From the NCBI GenBank assembly GCA_021777105.1, contig JAIQZQ010000134.1, positions 1 to 64,000 of the forward strand: 64,000 nucleotides of DNA. Reading direction: 5' to 3'. The DNA comes from Candidatus Anammoxibacter sp. (GTDB lineage: Bacteria > Planctomycetota > Brocadiia > Brocadiales > Anammoxibacteraceae). Position numbers and translations under genes: made by a program. The number at the start of each line of letters is the position of its first letter. Position 1 is the first letter of the stretch. Below, one piece after another: positions 1 through 8,404 of the stretch. A model generated the notes under the pieces. It saw only the letters and a program-made list of their open reading frames with translations, did no database searches and was not told the DNA's origin.

Positions 1-78
1 CCCCTCAATGTGACTGTTAATAATAATTTTAAATGTAACTTAAAAACTTTGTTTTTTGGTCTTGATTTTGGGTCCACT

Positions 79-612
79 TTAAGGAGCTGTTTTCTTTTCT
101 CCTCTTTTTTTATAATGACCGCATTCATATCCAATAGGCGACTTCCATGGATAAATTCCTTGATCTATTTTTTTACTCATGCCATCGCTACATCTTTGTT
201 TCCTTAGTGCGTTATCATATTCCGCCGCTCCAGCCAAAACCGTTTCTATAAATTTTTCTGCCGGTTTGTTGCCGATTGGCTCTGTAACCGAGTGAAGATT
301 AACACCATGCCCTAAAAGAAGTTTACGAACAGCAAAATGATCTTCTGTATTGCGAGCAAACCTTTCTACTCGTAAAACAATAAAAGCATCAACATTTTTC
401 TTGTTTTTACGGCAAAATTCAAGAGCTTCTAAAAATTTCTTTCTATTACCTTTACTTAAATCTTTTGCGCTTTGCCCTTTATCACGAAAAACACCAACAA
501 CTTCAATGTTATTGCTTTTGCAATATCTGAGACATTGTTCTTCTTGAAATTCTAAAGAAGTGCCTTTTACTTGTTCATCGCTTGATACCCTTATGTAGAT
601 AACACCTTTCAT
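79..612 (-). pseudogene. Large serine recombinase, N-terminal catalytic fragment
   Basis: A 177-residue protein matching the catalytic domain of large serine recombinases, which integrate and excise mobile elements. Visible are YIRVSSDEQ near the N-terminus with the nucleophile Ser10, the arginine-rich motif LRVERFARN, and PWKSPIGYECGH, where the DNA-binding recombinase domain normally begins. Family members run to about 450-700 residues, so the zinc ribbon and coiled-coil region are missing. A TAA ends the frame; twelve more codons (SGPKIKTKKQSF) lead to a second TAA. The sequence style resembles recombinases of candidate-phyla bacteria (recalled, not searched). Likely inactive for integration. 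Confidence 0.8.
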
Positions 613-709
613 AAAACAAAATTATGTTTTTATTTAATACTTTTTTTCCCTTGTAAGCCCAGGATAATACCGCTGAATGAGTAAAAAGTAAAGAAGCTGG
701 GTATCATGA

Positions 710-871
710 TTACCTGGCTTTATTTACCTGCTTTGACCTAATCTTTTCGTCGTACCAGATTTCATAAATTATATCTCCTAAGGCATATAATTCATCACGT
801 ATTTGCTCTACTTCATCATTAGAGAGCATTGGATCATTTAGAAGTTGTTTTGAGCGTTCAAGACTTATCAT
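710..871 (-). CDS. Small protein upstream of the serine recombinase
   Basis: A 53-codon frame reading MISLERSKQLLNDP at its start and ending near EIWYDEKIRSKQVNKAR. It lies on the recombinase strand about 100 bp upstream of it, so the two could share a transcript. The composition is acidic and helical (DEVEQIRDELYALGDIIYEI) and there is no membrane segment. Codon use agrees with the neighbours and the frame is clean. I do not recognise a family. Such small genes often sit next to large serine recombinases and may be directionality factors, but that is inference from position only. Confidence 0.55.
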   Translation of the reverse strand: MISLERSKQLLNDPMLSNDEVEQIRDELYALGDIIYEIWYDEKIRSKQVNKAR

Positions 872-951
872 GGTTTCTATATATAGTTTTTAATTTTAAT
901 AGATATATCTTAGCGAAATGATTAGTTGTGAAATAGAAGGGATAATTTGTT

Positions 952-997
952 CTAACAAGCAAAAAAGCTCCATATATGGGGCTTTTTTGCTTGTTAG
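952..997. terminator. Long hairpin in the divergent intergenic region
   Basis: Arms 952-971 and 978-997 pair over 20 bp with one G-T wobble around a 6-nt AT loop, with runs of A on one arm and T on the other. It looks like a bidirectional intrinsic terminator, yet it lies between two divergent genes (starts at 871 and 1254) where a terminator is not expected. It could instead be a palindromic replication or recombination site. Confidence 0.6.
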
Positions 998-1009
998 GTT
1001 TGTATAGTA

Positions 1010-1253
1010 AATTCACGTTTATAAAATCCTTAACAATAATTTAACTGAAAGTTAATAACTACTTAAGTGTTTTTTAACAGTTCCTTAACCACTAATCGTT
1101 TAATACTTTAACCCACAAGTTTTATTCAACCTATCCATGTTTTTATCCACAAATAACTTTTCTTAAATTGCCTTAAAAGGCAATTTTACCATTCTATTTT
1201 AAATTTTATGCCTTGTTACCCTAAATACTGTAATTACCACCTGGTTTAGTTAT
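1010..1253. other. AT-rich region with a perfect DnaA box; possible plasmid-type origin
   Basis: Non-coding and strongly AT-rich, with repeated TTAAC-type words. A perfect DnaA box TTATCCACA lies at 1143-1151 and a near match (ACCCACAAG) about 30 bp before it. It sits directly upstream of an XRE regulator and a HTH replication-type protein, the usual layout of a small plasmid origin. No clear iteron array is seen, so the origin call is tentative. Confidence 0.4.
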
Positions 1254-1535
1254 ATGGAATATATTGATTATAAAAAAATCCCTAATTGCCTAAGAAAATA
1301 TCGCAAAGCTCGTGGACTTAAGCAAAAAGAGGTCTCTGATATTTTAGGGTTAAAGAATACAAGCATGATTTCTCGTTGGGAGCAAGGAGTTTGTCTGCCA
1401 AACATTTTAAATGTTTTTAAATTAACAGTTCTTTACAGGGTACAGGTCGATACCATATTTTTTGATTTAAAGATGGAGATAGAAGAAAACATTAAGAAAA
1501 GAGAAAAACTCGTATTAAAGCAATATGAAAGATAA
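1254..1535 (+). CDS. XRE-family helix-turn-helix regulator
   Basis: A 93-residue DNA-binding protein. Residues 10-65 form a classic Cro/CI helix-turn-helix: LRKYRKARGLKQKEVSDILG, then the recognition part SMISRWEQGVCLPN. A short lysine-rich tail follows. The stop overlaps the start of the next gene by about 11 bp, so the two are co-transcribed and translationally coupled. In this position such a protein usually controls copy number or repression of the element. No strong Shine-Dalgarno sequence precedes the ATG. Confidence 0.8.
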   Translation: MEYIDYKKIPNCLRKYRKARGLKQKEVSDILGLKNTSMISRWEQGVCLPNILNVFKLTVLYRVQVDTIFFDLKMEIEENIKKREKLVLKQYER

Positions 1536-2253
1536 TCAATTAAATGTTCAAATTAGAAGCATGAGTGATAATGAGTGGCTCTGGCTAGATAAAAGAGTTC
1601 TTTTGTTATATGGAAAATCTGTTGGAGCCACTGGTATGTTTGTTTATTCTGTCTTAGCAATATTTAGTAATAATAACACTCAACAATGTTTCCCTTCCCA
1701 CAAGCTCATTTCAAAAATCACTGGATTAAATAAAAAAACGATTATAAGGAAGATTAAATTGTTAGACCAGTTAGGACTAATAAAAAAAATCAAAATTAAT
1801 CAAAGAAGGTGTTCCTATGTTCTTTTAAAAGTAAAAGGTGGCAATAGTACACCTTTTAACTTAAAGGTGACAGAAAAGACACCTTTTGCTTCACATGATA
1901 TGACATTAGATACCCCCAAAGGTGACAAAATGTACACTCAAAAGGTGGCATCATGCCACCCTAACTATAATAAAAGAACTAAAATAATTAACTATATCGA
2001 TAAGGAAAAATATTTAAAATTAAAAAACATTTCATTTAAAGGGTTTAAGCCAAAGACAAGAGAAGAGCTTTTAGCTGTAGACATAGCAAAGGCTTTAAAT
2101 GATGAAAAGGGTTTAGCTTATTATCTTTCACTTTCTAGGAAATACCCTGAATTCATTTTAAGAGATGTTTTAGGGCAAGTAAAAGAAACACCTGTTGATA
2201 AGATTAAAAAAAGCAAAGGGGCTTTGTTTAATTATTTGATTAAAAAAATATGA
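1525..2253 (+). CDS. HTH_36-type replication/plasmid protein
   Basis: A 242-residue protein with an N-terminal winged helix of the HTH_36 kind: residues about 25-105 include CFPSHKLISKITGLNKKTI and then LDQLGLIKKIKI. This fold is common in plasmid and phage replication initiators and DnaD-like loaders. The C-terminal half is basic and ends in a helical segment (GALFNYLIKKI) typical of initiator tails. It lies between the XRE gene and the RuvC-like pair and overlaps the next start by ATGA, so it is the middle of a four-gene operon. Replication initiation is inferred from the fold and the nearby DnaA box; a transcription factor is the alternative. Confidence 0.6.
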   Translation: MKDNQLNVQIRSMSDNEWLWLDKRVLLLYGKSVGATGMFVYSVLAIFSNNNTQQCFPSHKLISKITGLNKKTIIRKIKLLDQLGLIKKIKINQRRCSYVLLKVKGGNSTPFNLKVTEKTPFASHDMTLDTPKGDKMYTQKVASCHPNYNKRTKIINYIDKEKYLKLKNISFKGFKPKTREELLAVDIAKALNDEKGLAYYLSLSRKYPEFILRDVLGQVKETPVDKIKKSKGALFNYLIKKI

Positions 2254-2747
2254 ATAAGAAACAAATAAAAATAATAGGGATTAATCCAAGTTCAAGGTAT
2301 TTAGGACTGTCTTTTTTTCAAGGGAATGATCTTCGTGATTGGAGGATAAAATGTTTTAGCGAAAAAATGTGTAAAAAGAAATTAGACCGGATTATGTATT
2401 CTATATCTGATTTTATTAAAAAATATAATCCCGATACGATTGCTTTGAAAAAACTGCATTCTTCTAAAAGTTCAAAGAAATTAGACCACTTAGTAAATCA
2501 AATTAAAGAATTTGCCGGTAAAAACAATATTAATGTTTATGAGTATTCAATAAAGGAGATGGAAAACTATTTTTCACCTGATCAAAGAATAAGTAAAAAC
2601 AAGATGGGGGAAATAGTTGTTTCAAAGTATCCAGAGCTATTTTATGAGTTAAAGAAAGAGAACTACAATTTTAACGCATACTATATACGAATGTTTGAAG
2701 CGGTAGCATTAGCGTCAATTTGTTTAAAACAATTAGATAATCATTAA
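2250..2747 (+). CDS. RuvC-fold protein lacking catalytic residues
   Basis: A 165-residue relative of the next gene. It aligns along its whole length with that intact RuvC-like nuclease: GINPSSRYLGLS here against SIDPGTYYSGFA, ALKKL against VVEKT, and YIRMFEAVALA against HQNMFDAVALG. At each metal-binding position the acid is replaced or altered (Asp to Asn12, Glu to Lys67, final Asp to Glu150), so it should not cleave DNA. The fold core is retained and the frame is intact, which argues for selection rather than decay. Its start overlaps the upstream stop (ATGA). Likely roles are junction binding, or a dead partner in a heterodimer with the active enzyme; both are inference. Confidence 0.7.
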   Translation: MNKKQIKIIGINPSSRYLGLSFFQGNDLRDWRIKCFSEKMCKKKLDRIMYSISDFIKKYNPDTIALKKLHSSKSSKKLDHLVNQIKEFAGKNNINVYEYSIKEMENYFSPDQRISKNKMGEIVVSKYPELFYELKKENYNFNAYYIRMFEAVALASICLKQLDNH

Positions 2748-2749
2748 TA

Positions 2750-2788
2750 AAGGAAAAACAAGAATGAGTATATTTCTTGTTTTCCCTT
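2750..2788. promoter_or_regulatory. Hairpin between the two RuvC-like genes
   Basis: Arms 2750-2764 and 2774-2788 are complementary at 14 of 15 positions. It fills the 51-bp gap between the paralogous genes and could terminate or attenuate the upstream operon, setting the active nuclease at a different level from its dead partner. Confidence 0.5.
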
Positions 2789-2798
2789 AAAATAATTT

Positions 2799-3308
2799 AT
2801 GTTCAATCGTAGCAAAAGAATACTTTCAATTGACCCCGGAACTTATTATTCAGGGTTCGCAGTATTAGACGAAGGCAAGCTCATTCATTACGGAGTTAAG
2901 GAAATTAGAGTAGAAAGAGTTCCTCATTTAATTATAGAGGAGGGAAGAAAAACAATATTACGAATGATAAAAGATTTTAAACCGAATATCTTAGTAGTTG
3001 AAAAAACTTTTTTCTCAAAACACAAAAACACTTCGATTTTAAATGTTTTTGCAGATGAGATTATGGCTATGGGAAAAATGAAAAGACTCAAAGTTATGAG
3101 TTACGCCCCAAACACAGTTAAAAAGTTTATTACCGGAAATGGTTACGCAACAAAAGAACGAGTAGCAGAGCAAATATGCCTTAAATATCCAGAGTTAAGA
3201 GCATATATGAATCAGGGCAAGAAATGGAAAGATCGTTATCATCAAAACATGTTTGATGCGGTGGCTTTAGGGGTGGTATGCCAAAATTACACTAATGTTG
3301 TTCTATAA
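2799..3308 (+). CDS. RuvC-like Holliday junction resolvase
   Basis: A 169-residue RNase-H-fold nuclease of the RuvC group. The first catalytic Asp is D12 in SIDPG, the second acid is E68 in VVEKT, and the C-terminal cluster is HQNMFDAVALG (D153 with H148/N150), so the site looks complete. RuvC enzymes cut four-way DNA junctions symmetrically; element-borne versions resolve recombination or replication intermediates. Length is normal for RuvC (about 160-175). There is no ruvA or ruvB nearby, as expected for a mobile-element version. The start has no obvious Shine-Dalgarno sequence. Confidence 0.8.
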   Translation: MFNRSKRILSIDPGTYYSGFAVLDEGKLIHYGVKEIRVERVPHLIIEEGRKTILRMIKDFKPNILVVEKTFFSKHKNTSILNVFADEIMAMGKMKRLKVMSYAPNTVKKFITGNGYATKERVAEQICLKYPELRAYMNQGKKWKDRYHQNMFDAVALGVVCQNYTNVVL

Positions 3309-3501
3309 GGCAACTGTTGTTTAAGCGAATATTTTAATTGGTTGGCAGTGTTTTAACACAATTTATTTTGATTCTTTGTAGATATTATTTGTCTGTTTTG
3401 TTAATATTGTTTCTTAAGTTTTACATGTTATTTTTTTATCTATAAAACCTTTAGCTCTTATAATTTTATACAATTATTTATTATTATCATTGAATAAAAA
3501 A

Positions 3502-3526
3502 AGAGGCTGAATTAAATCCAGCCTCT
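3502..3526 (-). terminator. Intrinsic terminator after the CxxC protein gene
   Basis: An 8-bp stem (3502-3509 with 3519-3526) with a 9-nt loop, followed on the minus strand by seven T residues. It lies just beyond the stop of the minus-strand gene at 3548. The A-run on the other flank means it may also stop plus-strand transcripts from the RuvC gene. Confidence 0.75.
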
Positions 3527-3547
3527 CAATATATTTTTTATAAAAGA

Positions 3548-3907
3548 TTACTTTATGTCGTCTAATACATCTTGAAATAATCTAATACACCTATGACAGT
3601 TATCGCCAGTTACTGTAGAAATATGTTGTATCATTGGTTTTCTATGTTCTCTTAGAATTTCTTTGTAATAAAGTAGTCTAAATTCTTCATATGAATAGCA
3701 CCGTGAAGGGTCTTTTATTTTATATTTTTTATGAAGGTTATCCAATAGAGAACTACACCTTATACATTTATCGTTATAGTCTGGAGGCGATCCTTTAGTG
3801 TGGTTGATTATTTTCAATTCTTCATCTTTAGACAGCTCAAGTTTCACACATTTTTCTAATTCACTATAAAGAAAGCAAGATATAACATTTTTAGTTTGTG
3901 TAGACAT
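3548..3907 (-). CDS. Unknown protein with two CxxC motifs
   Basis: A 119-residue soluble protein that I do not recognise. Two cysteine pairs, CIRC at about residue 48 and CHRC near 105, could bind one zinc ion; further Cys/His are scattered (GDNCHRC). The N-terminus has a perfect Shine-Dalgarno (AAGGAG) 6 nt before ATG. It is transcribed away from the large TPR gene, from the same intergenic region, and has its own terminator, so it is monocistronic. A divergent zinc-bearing small protein could regulate the signalling pair, but nothing in the sequence proves it. Confidence 0.6.
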   Translation of the reverse strand: MSTQTKNVISCFLYSELEKCVKLELSKDEELKIINHTKGSPPDYNDKCIRCSSLLDNLHKKYKIKDPSRCYSYEEFRLLYYKEILREHRKPMIQHISTVTGDNCHRCIRLFQDVLDDIK

Positions 3908-4008
3908 ATCAATCTCCTTTTTTAAAATTAATAATTTTCAAAGACACACTATTTCTATATAAAAACTAATTTTATACAGAAAAATACGCCTTTAAAGGAG
4001 ATTGATAT
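3906..4008. repeat. Inverted repeat flanking a divergent promoter region
   Basis: Positions 3906-3920 and 3994-4008 are perfect 15-bp inverted copies around a 73-bp AT-rich spacer. The left arm includes the Shine-Dalgarno of the minus-strand gene; the right arm is the same Shine-Dalgarno facing right, with no start codon after it. This is compatible with an invertible promoter segment, an operator pair, or a duplicated 5' leader. Confidence 0.55.
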
Positions 4009-4107
4009 ATTAGTCTAACATTACCATAAGTTATTTTATTTGTCAATAATACGTAATGATTTTAATGCTTAATAGCATTGTACAAAAACATTATAGAGGA
4101 TAAAAAA

Positions 4108-7100
4108 ATGTCAATAACTGATAATTTAATAAGTATATTTAATATTTTCGTAACTAATTTACCTGAGATTAAAATAAGTTTTAATAAATATAAAACTAAT
4201 TTAGAAGACAAGGAAAAGTTGTTTTTTTCCATTATGAAAGAAAATTTATCCGATGATATATTTTCAAATTTTATGCAATACTATAATTCTAAAAAATTTA
4301 GATTTATAAATAATGAATTTGAATTATTAAAATATGTTAGAAGATATTTTATGTTGCCATATAATTTAAAAGAAAATAATAATTTTTTAAATTTAGGGAT
4401 TGATATTTTTAATACATTTCTAAAAAGACATATTGCTAATGAAGATTTTATATTAATTCAAAAAGCTTATCTTTATGAGTATCTAAAACAACCAGAAAAA
4501 GCAGATGAATGTATAAAAAAGGCTGTATCAATTTCATCAAATATTGATTTTTTATTAAAAAAAATAGGGAAATTTTATATACATATCGCAGAAACAAATT
4601 TAGATAATTACTATCTTATAAGAGCTAAAACAGTTTTTAAAAACGTTTTTAATACTAATTATAGATTTCTAGAGCTAGTTACCAATGAAATTAAAACTAT
4701 TGAAATCTTTGGAAACAATGAAATAGTATGTGCTATAAATTCAGTAGAAAATATCCTTAAACAGAATATTTTTAATTTTGACAATCTAAGTAATCAAGTG
4801 ATAATTTTGTGTAAAAAATTAGATTCAATAATTAAAACAAACATTGACTTAAAAGAAAATATTCCTTTAAGGGATTTACAGGAGAGGTGCATTAAGCCAT
4901 TATTTAATAAAATTAGTAAATTGCCTAGAGATTCGAAGGAAGTAATTGATTTGTTAAAGCTACAATTAGATATTAATGAAAAACTAATCTCTTTATTTCC
5001 AAACGACAAATATAAGTTAGTTGGAAATTTGTTTAATAGGATAGAATATTTACGGCTTCATAGAGAGCTTTGGGAAGAATATAAATTCAAGGACGTAATA
5101 TTACAGGCATACAAAATAGGCAAAGCCATGTATGAAGAGTCTGAAAAAAAGTCTAAATTCATCGATAAACATTTTGGGAAATATGGGGAAATATGTAGAG
5201 CAATGGTAGAATTTAAAGTTTGCAAACCTATTGAAAAAAGAGTGTTGCTTTTACAAAGTAATGAATTCCTAATAAATGGCATGGAAAAAGATGGTGAATA
5301 CATTGAAAAACGTATAGGTAGAAATTATCCAAGAATTGCCCTTAATTATATGGAATTACATCAGTGGGAAGATGCTATTAATTATTTTAACCAAGTATTG
5401 AATATTAATAAAACAAAAAATATAGATAGACGAATTGCATTTGAAGCTAGGAGTAATCTAGGAAACTGTTATTTAAAATTAGGATTAGAAGCAATTAAAT
5501 ACGATGACGATTATCAGGCTAAAAATTATTTTAAGAATTCATTAGAGGCATATGAAAGCGCAAAAGAATTAATAGACCATGAAAGCGAAGAATGGTTTTT
5601 ACAAGGAACTATTGCTGATTATTTTTACCTTAGTAAACAATATTTCCCTGCGTTATCTTTATATGAAAAGATAATGCAACGTAGTATAAATGCCCCTATA
5701 AAAGAGAAGAATCTATATGATTGTTTTTCTTATCGCTGGGGACAGTGCTTGTATAAATTAGGGCTAATAGATAAGTCTATTCAACAATTTAAGTCTACAT
5801 TGGGAAGAAACCCTGCAAAAACACACAGAATTAAATCAGATATTTGGTTATTAAAGCTAACCAGTATAAAAAAACAATGGACAGAGCACAATAAAATCAA
5901 AAATAAGTTATATAATGATACAGAATTAAAAAATTTAAAATTTCATAAGATTTCTATGAATAATCTTAATATCTTTCTTGATACAGAAGATATGAGAGGA
6001 TATTTGATAAATATTGATAATAGATTGTTAAATGGTGATTATTGGGCTGTTATTTCAGAATTAGATGATATGATAAATTTTCATATATTTTTAGAGGGAC
6101 ATGAGGATGTCGCTTTATTGACTAAATTAGGTCAAGCATATATGCTTGTTGGGAATTGTGAATTAGCAAAAGAAAAGTTTTTCTATGTTAAAGAATTAGA
6201 CCAAAGACCTAAAAATCAATCATTAATTCTGGGCTGTATAGGAAAAGTTTATTTACGTGAAGGTAAATATCAAAATGCTTCTCTTCTTTTTCAAAAAAGC
6301 TATGATATTGGGGCTGATATAGCCATGTTTTCGTTAAAAGCTAAAGCGTTTACTAGGCTTAAAAAATATGATGAAGCTATAAAAACTTATAACGATATGT
6401 TAGAGAGTAATAACGACAATAAGCCATGGATAACTAGAACAGGAATAGCCAAAGCCTATTATTCAAAGTTCTTAGAGGCAAAGGCGGATGATGATTTAGA
6501 AAAAGCAGTTTACACTATTGCTTCTGTTATAGCAGAATATCCTAATGATTTTAGAGCTTGCAACTTCCTAGTAAAAATGGCAAATACAACTATAGCGCTT
6601 AATTCACTTATAGATTTTATCTTAAAAAAAGATGTTAATATAACTCAAAATATTTTTAAAGCTATTTCAAAAGAAAAATTATATCTAGAAAGGATAATAT
6701 CTGCTTGTTTAAAAAGTTTAAAAATGAAAAAAGAAGACAGTAAACAATACTGGTCTTTTGTTCTAGTAACAGTAGATTTTTTAATGGAAGTTACACTTTA
6801 TTTTTACTTTTTTAAAGATAAAAAATCTTTTAATAAAATTATTCATGATATTTTTTCTACATTTTTAACATTAAATAATAAAAGAGATATCATTAGAGAA
6901 TATTTATGCGCAAAAAAGGGATTATACTTTGATTACATTGAAGAAAGTTATGCCAAACAAATAAAAAGCGTAGCCAATATGCTCAATTCAGTTAATCAAT
7001 ATAATATGGAATTTATTTTAAATAACGATATTATTCCTAGAATAAACCGATTTATAAAATCTGAAAGCCTATTAGAATTAAATATTTTATCACAAAATTA

Positions 7101-8385
7101 TAATAAAAAAGAGCCAGAAGGCGCAGAACTAAAGCAAATACTATTAAAGCAATTTTGGGGTAATGATGATTTAGAAAAAGAAGGTAAATATATTTTAAAC
7201 AATACTTGCAATATTCAATCTAACATAAACATTTCTTATCCGTCACTATATCTTTTAAATAGATTAGTAGATTGGTTTTATCCTTATCCAAATGGTTTAT
7301 GGAAAGAAATTATATATAATCAATCTAGTTGGAAATGGACTATAGAGATCAACCATACTATACATGAAAAACACATTGAACTTCTATTTTTAGGGAAAAT
7401 AAAAACTAACAAAGCTAATAATGAATTAAGTTTATGTTTTCATAAAATAAAAGAAAAACACAAAACTTGCCCTATTCCAAGAATGTTATGGTTTGATTAT
7501 AAGTTTGATGAAAAATCAGCAACAGACGATAAAACATCATATGATATTTCCGTACAAATAAAACTTTTAAGATGTAACCAGTTTGATCATAGTTTAAATA
7601 ATTTTAATAATTTTCTTAAATATATGACTAATTCTTATAAAAAAGGTATTAGTGGTCAATTTGAACCTAATGAATTTCGTATTAAGGCCGACGAGTACTT
7701 CCCTAATGATTTAGACACTGTAAATATAGAAGATTGGATTCATTTAATTCATACATATTTAGATTGGCATTTTAGTCTAACATTCGAAAATGTAATTAAT
7801 AATAAGATTTATATAGACACCATTCACAATTGCGTTAAGGCCCCTTTATTGCAAATAGGCTTAAACACTGAAAATGAAGTTTTAGATTATCTTATTAAAT
7901 TAGATCGTTTATCGTTTGAATTAGGACACATAAGAAAACGAACATTAAAAAACATTAGTGGCAATGTTAGTACTCAAAAATTAAATATAGTAAATATACT
8001 TGAATCAGAAATTCAAAATTTATCAGATGCTAATAAGGATATTATCTTTGAGATTAATGCAAGAGAGTGTCCATTGTTAAGCGGTGATGAAATTTTATTA
8101 AACAGAATATTCGCAAGTATTTTTAGCAATTCTATTTGGGCTGTCAGACAAGTAAACCAAGAAAAACGATATATTGACACTTATATTTTTGAACAATGCA
8201 ACAATATAATTATTCGCATTGAAAATTCTTTTTTATCGAATTTTTCTGACAATCCATTGTCAACTAAGAAAGGAATTAATTCAGCCCGTAATTTTATTGA
8301 AAAAGAATTTGGAGGTGCATTAAAATCGTATTCAGATATTAATATTAATATCTTTGTTACTGAACTAGTTTTTCCAACAAATTGA
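4108..8385 (+). CDS. Giant TPR protein with C-terminal histidine-kinase-like domain
   Basis: A 1425-residue cytoplasmic protein; I start it at the ATG after AGAGGA rather than an upstream TTG. Most of it is helical tetratricopeptide repeats; clear TPR units include LNYMELHQWEDAINYFNQVL and AKAFTRLKKYDEAIKTYNDM. The last 150 residues look like a kinase core: an H-box-like segment (IHNCVKAPLLQIG), an N-box-like stretch near 1327-1350 (LLNRIFASIFSNSIWA), and a degenerate glycine lid (STKKGINSARNF). It lacks membrane segments. The next gene, 19 bp on, encodes a receiver protein, so this is probably the sensor of an intracellular two-component pair. The layout recalls the TPR kinase of Detocs-type phage defence; that link is inference. 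Confidence 0.7.
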   Translation: MSITDNLISIFNIFVTNLPEIKISFNKYKTNLEDKEKLFFSIMKENLSDDIFSNFMQYYNSKKFRFINNEFELLKYVRRYFMLPYNLKENNNFLNLGIDIFNTFLKRHIANEDFILIQKAYLYEYLKQPEKADECIKKAVSISSNIDFLLKKIGKFYIHIAETNLDNYYLIRAKTVFKNVFNTNYRFLELVTNEIKTIEIFGNNEIVCAINSVENILKQNIFNFDNLSNQVIILCKKLDSIIKTNIDLKENIPLRDLQERCIKPLFNKISKLPRDSKEVIDLLKLQLDINEKLISLFPNDKYKLVGNLFNRIEYLRLHRELWEEYKFKDVILQAYKIGKAMYEESEKKSKFIDKHFGKYGEICRAMVEFKVCKPIEKRVLLLQSNEFLINGMEKDGEYIEKRIGRNYPRIALNYMELHQWEDAINYFNQVLNINKTKNIDRRIAFEARSNLGNCYLKLGLEAIKYDDDYQAKNYFKNSLEAYESAKELIDHESEEWFLQGTIADYFYLSKQYFPALSLYEKIMQRSINAPIKEKNLYDCFSYRWGQCLYKLGLIDKSIQQFKSTLGRNPAKTHRIKSDIWLLKLTSIKKQWTEHNKIKNKLYNDTELKNLKFHKISMNNLNIFLDTEDMRGYLINIDNRLLNGDYWAVISELDDMINFHIFLEGHEDVALLTKLGQAYMLVGNCELAKEKFFYVKELDQRPKNQSLILGCIGKVYLREGKYQNASLLFQKSYDIGADIAMFSLKAKAFTRLKKYDEAIKTYNDMLESNNDNKPWITRTGIAKAYYSKFLEAKADDDLEKAVYTIASVIAEYPNDFRACNFLVKMANTTIALNSLIDFILKKDVNITQNIFKAISKEKLYLERIISACLKSLKMKKEDSKQYWSFVLVTVDFLMEVTLYFYFFKDKKSFNKIIHDIFSTFLTLNNKRDIIREYLCAKKGLYFDYIEESYAKQIKSVANMLNSVNQYNMEFILNNDIIPRINRFIKSESLLELNILSQNYNKKEPEGAELKQILLKQFWGNDDLEKEGKYILNNTCNIQSNINISYPSLYLLNRLVDWFYPYPNGLWKEIIYNQSSWKWTIEINHTIHEKHIELLFLGKIKTNKANNELSLCFHKIKEKHKTCPIPRMLWFDYKFDEKSATDDKTSYDISVQIKLLRCNQFDHSLNNFNNFLKYMTNSYKKGISGQFEPNEFRIKADEYFPNDLDTVNIEDWIHLIHTYLDWHFSLTFENVINNKIYIDTIHNCVKAPLLQIGLNTENEVLDYLIKLDRLSFELGHIRKRTLKNISGNVSTQKLNIVNILESEIQNLSDANKDIIFEINARECPLLSGDEILLNRIFASIFSNSIWAVRQVNQEKRYIDTYIFEQCNNIIIRIENSFLSNFSDNPLSTKKGINSARNFIEKEFGGALKSYSDININIFVTELVFPTN

Positions 8386-8404
8386 ATATATAAAAAGTAT
8401 TGAT

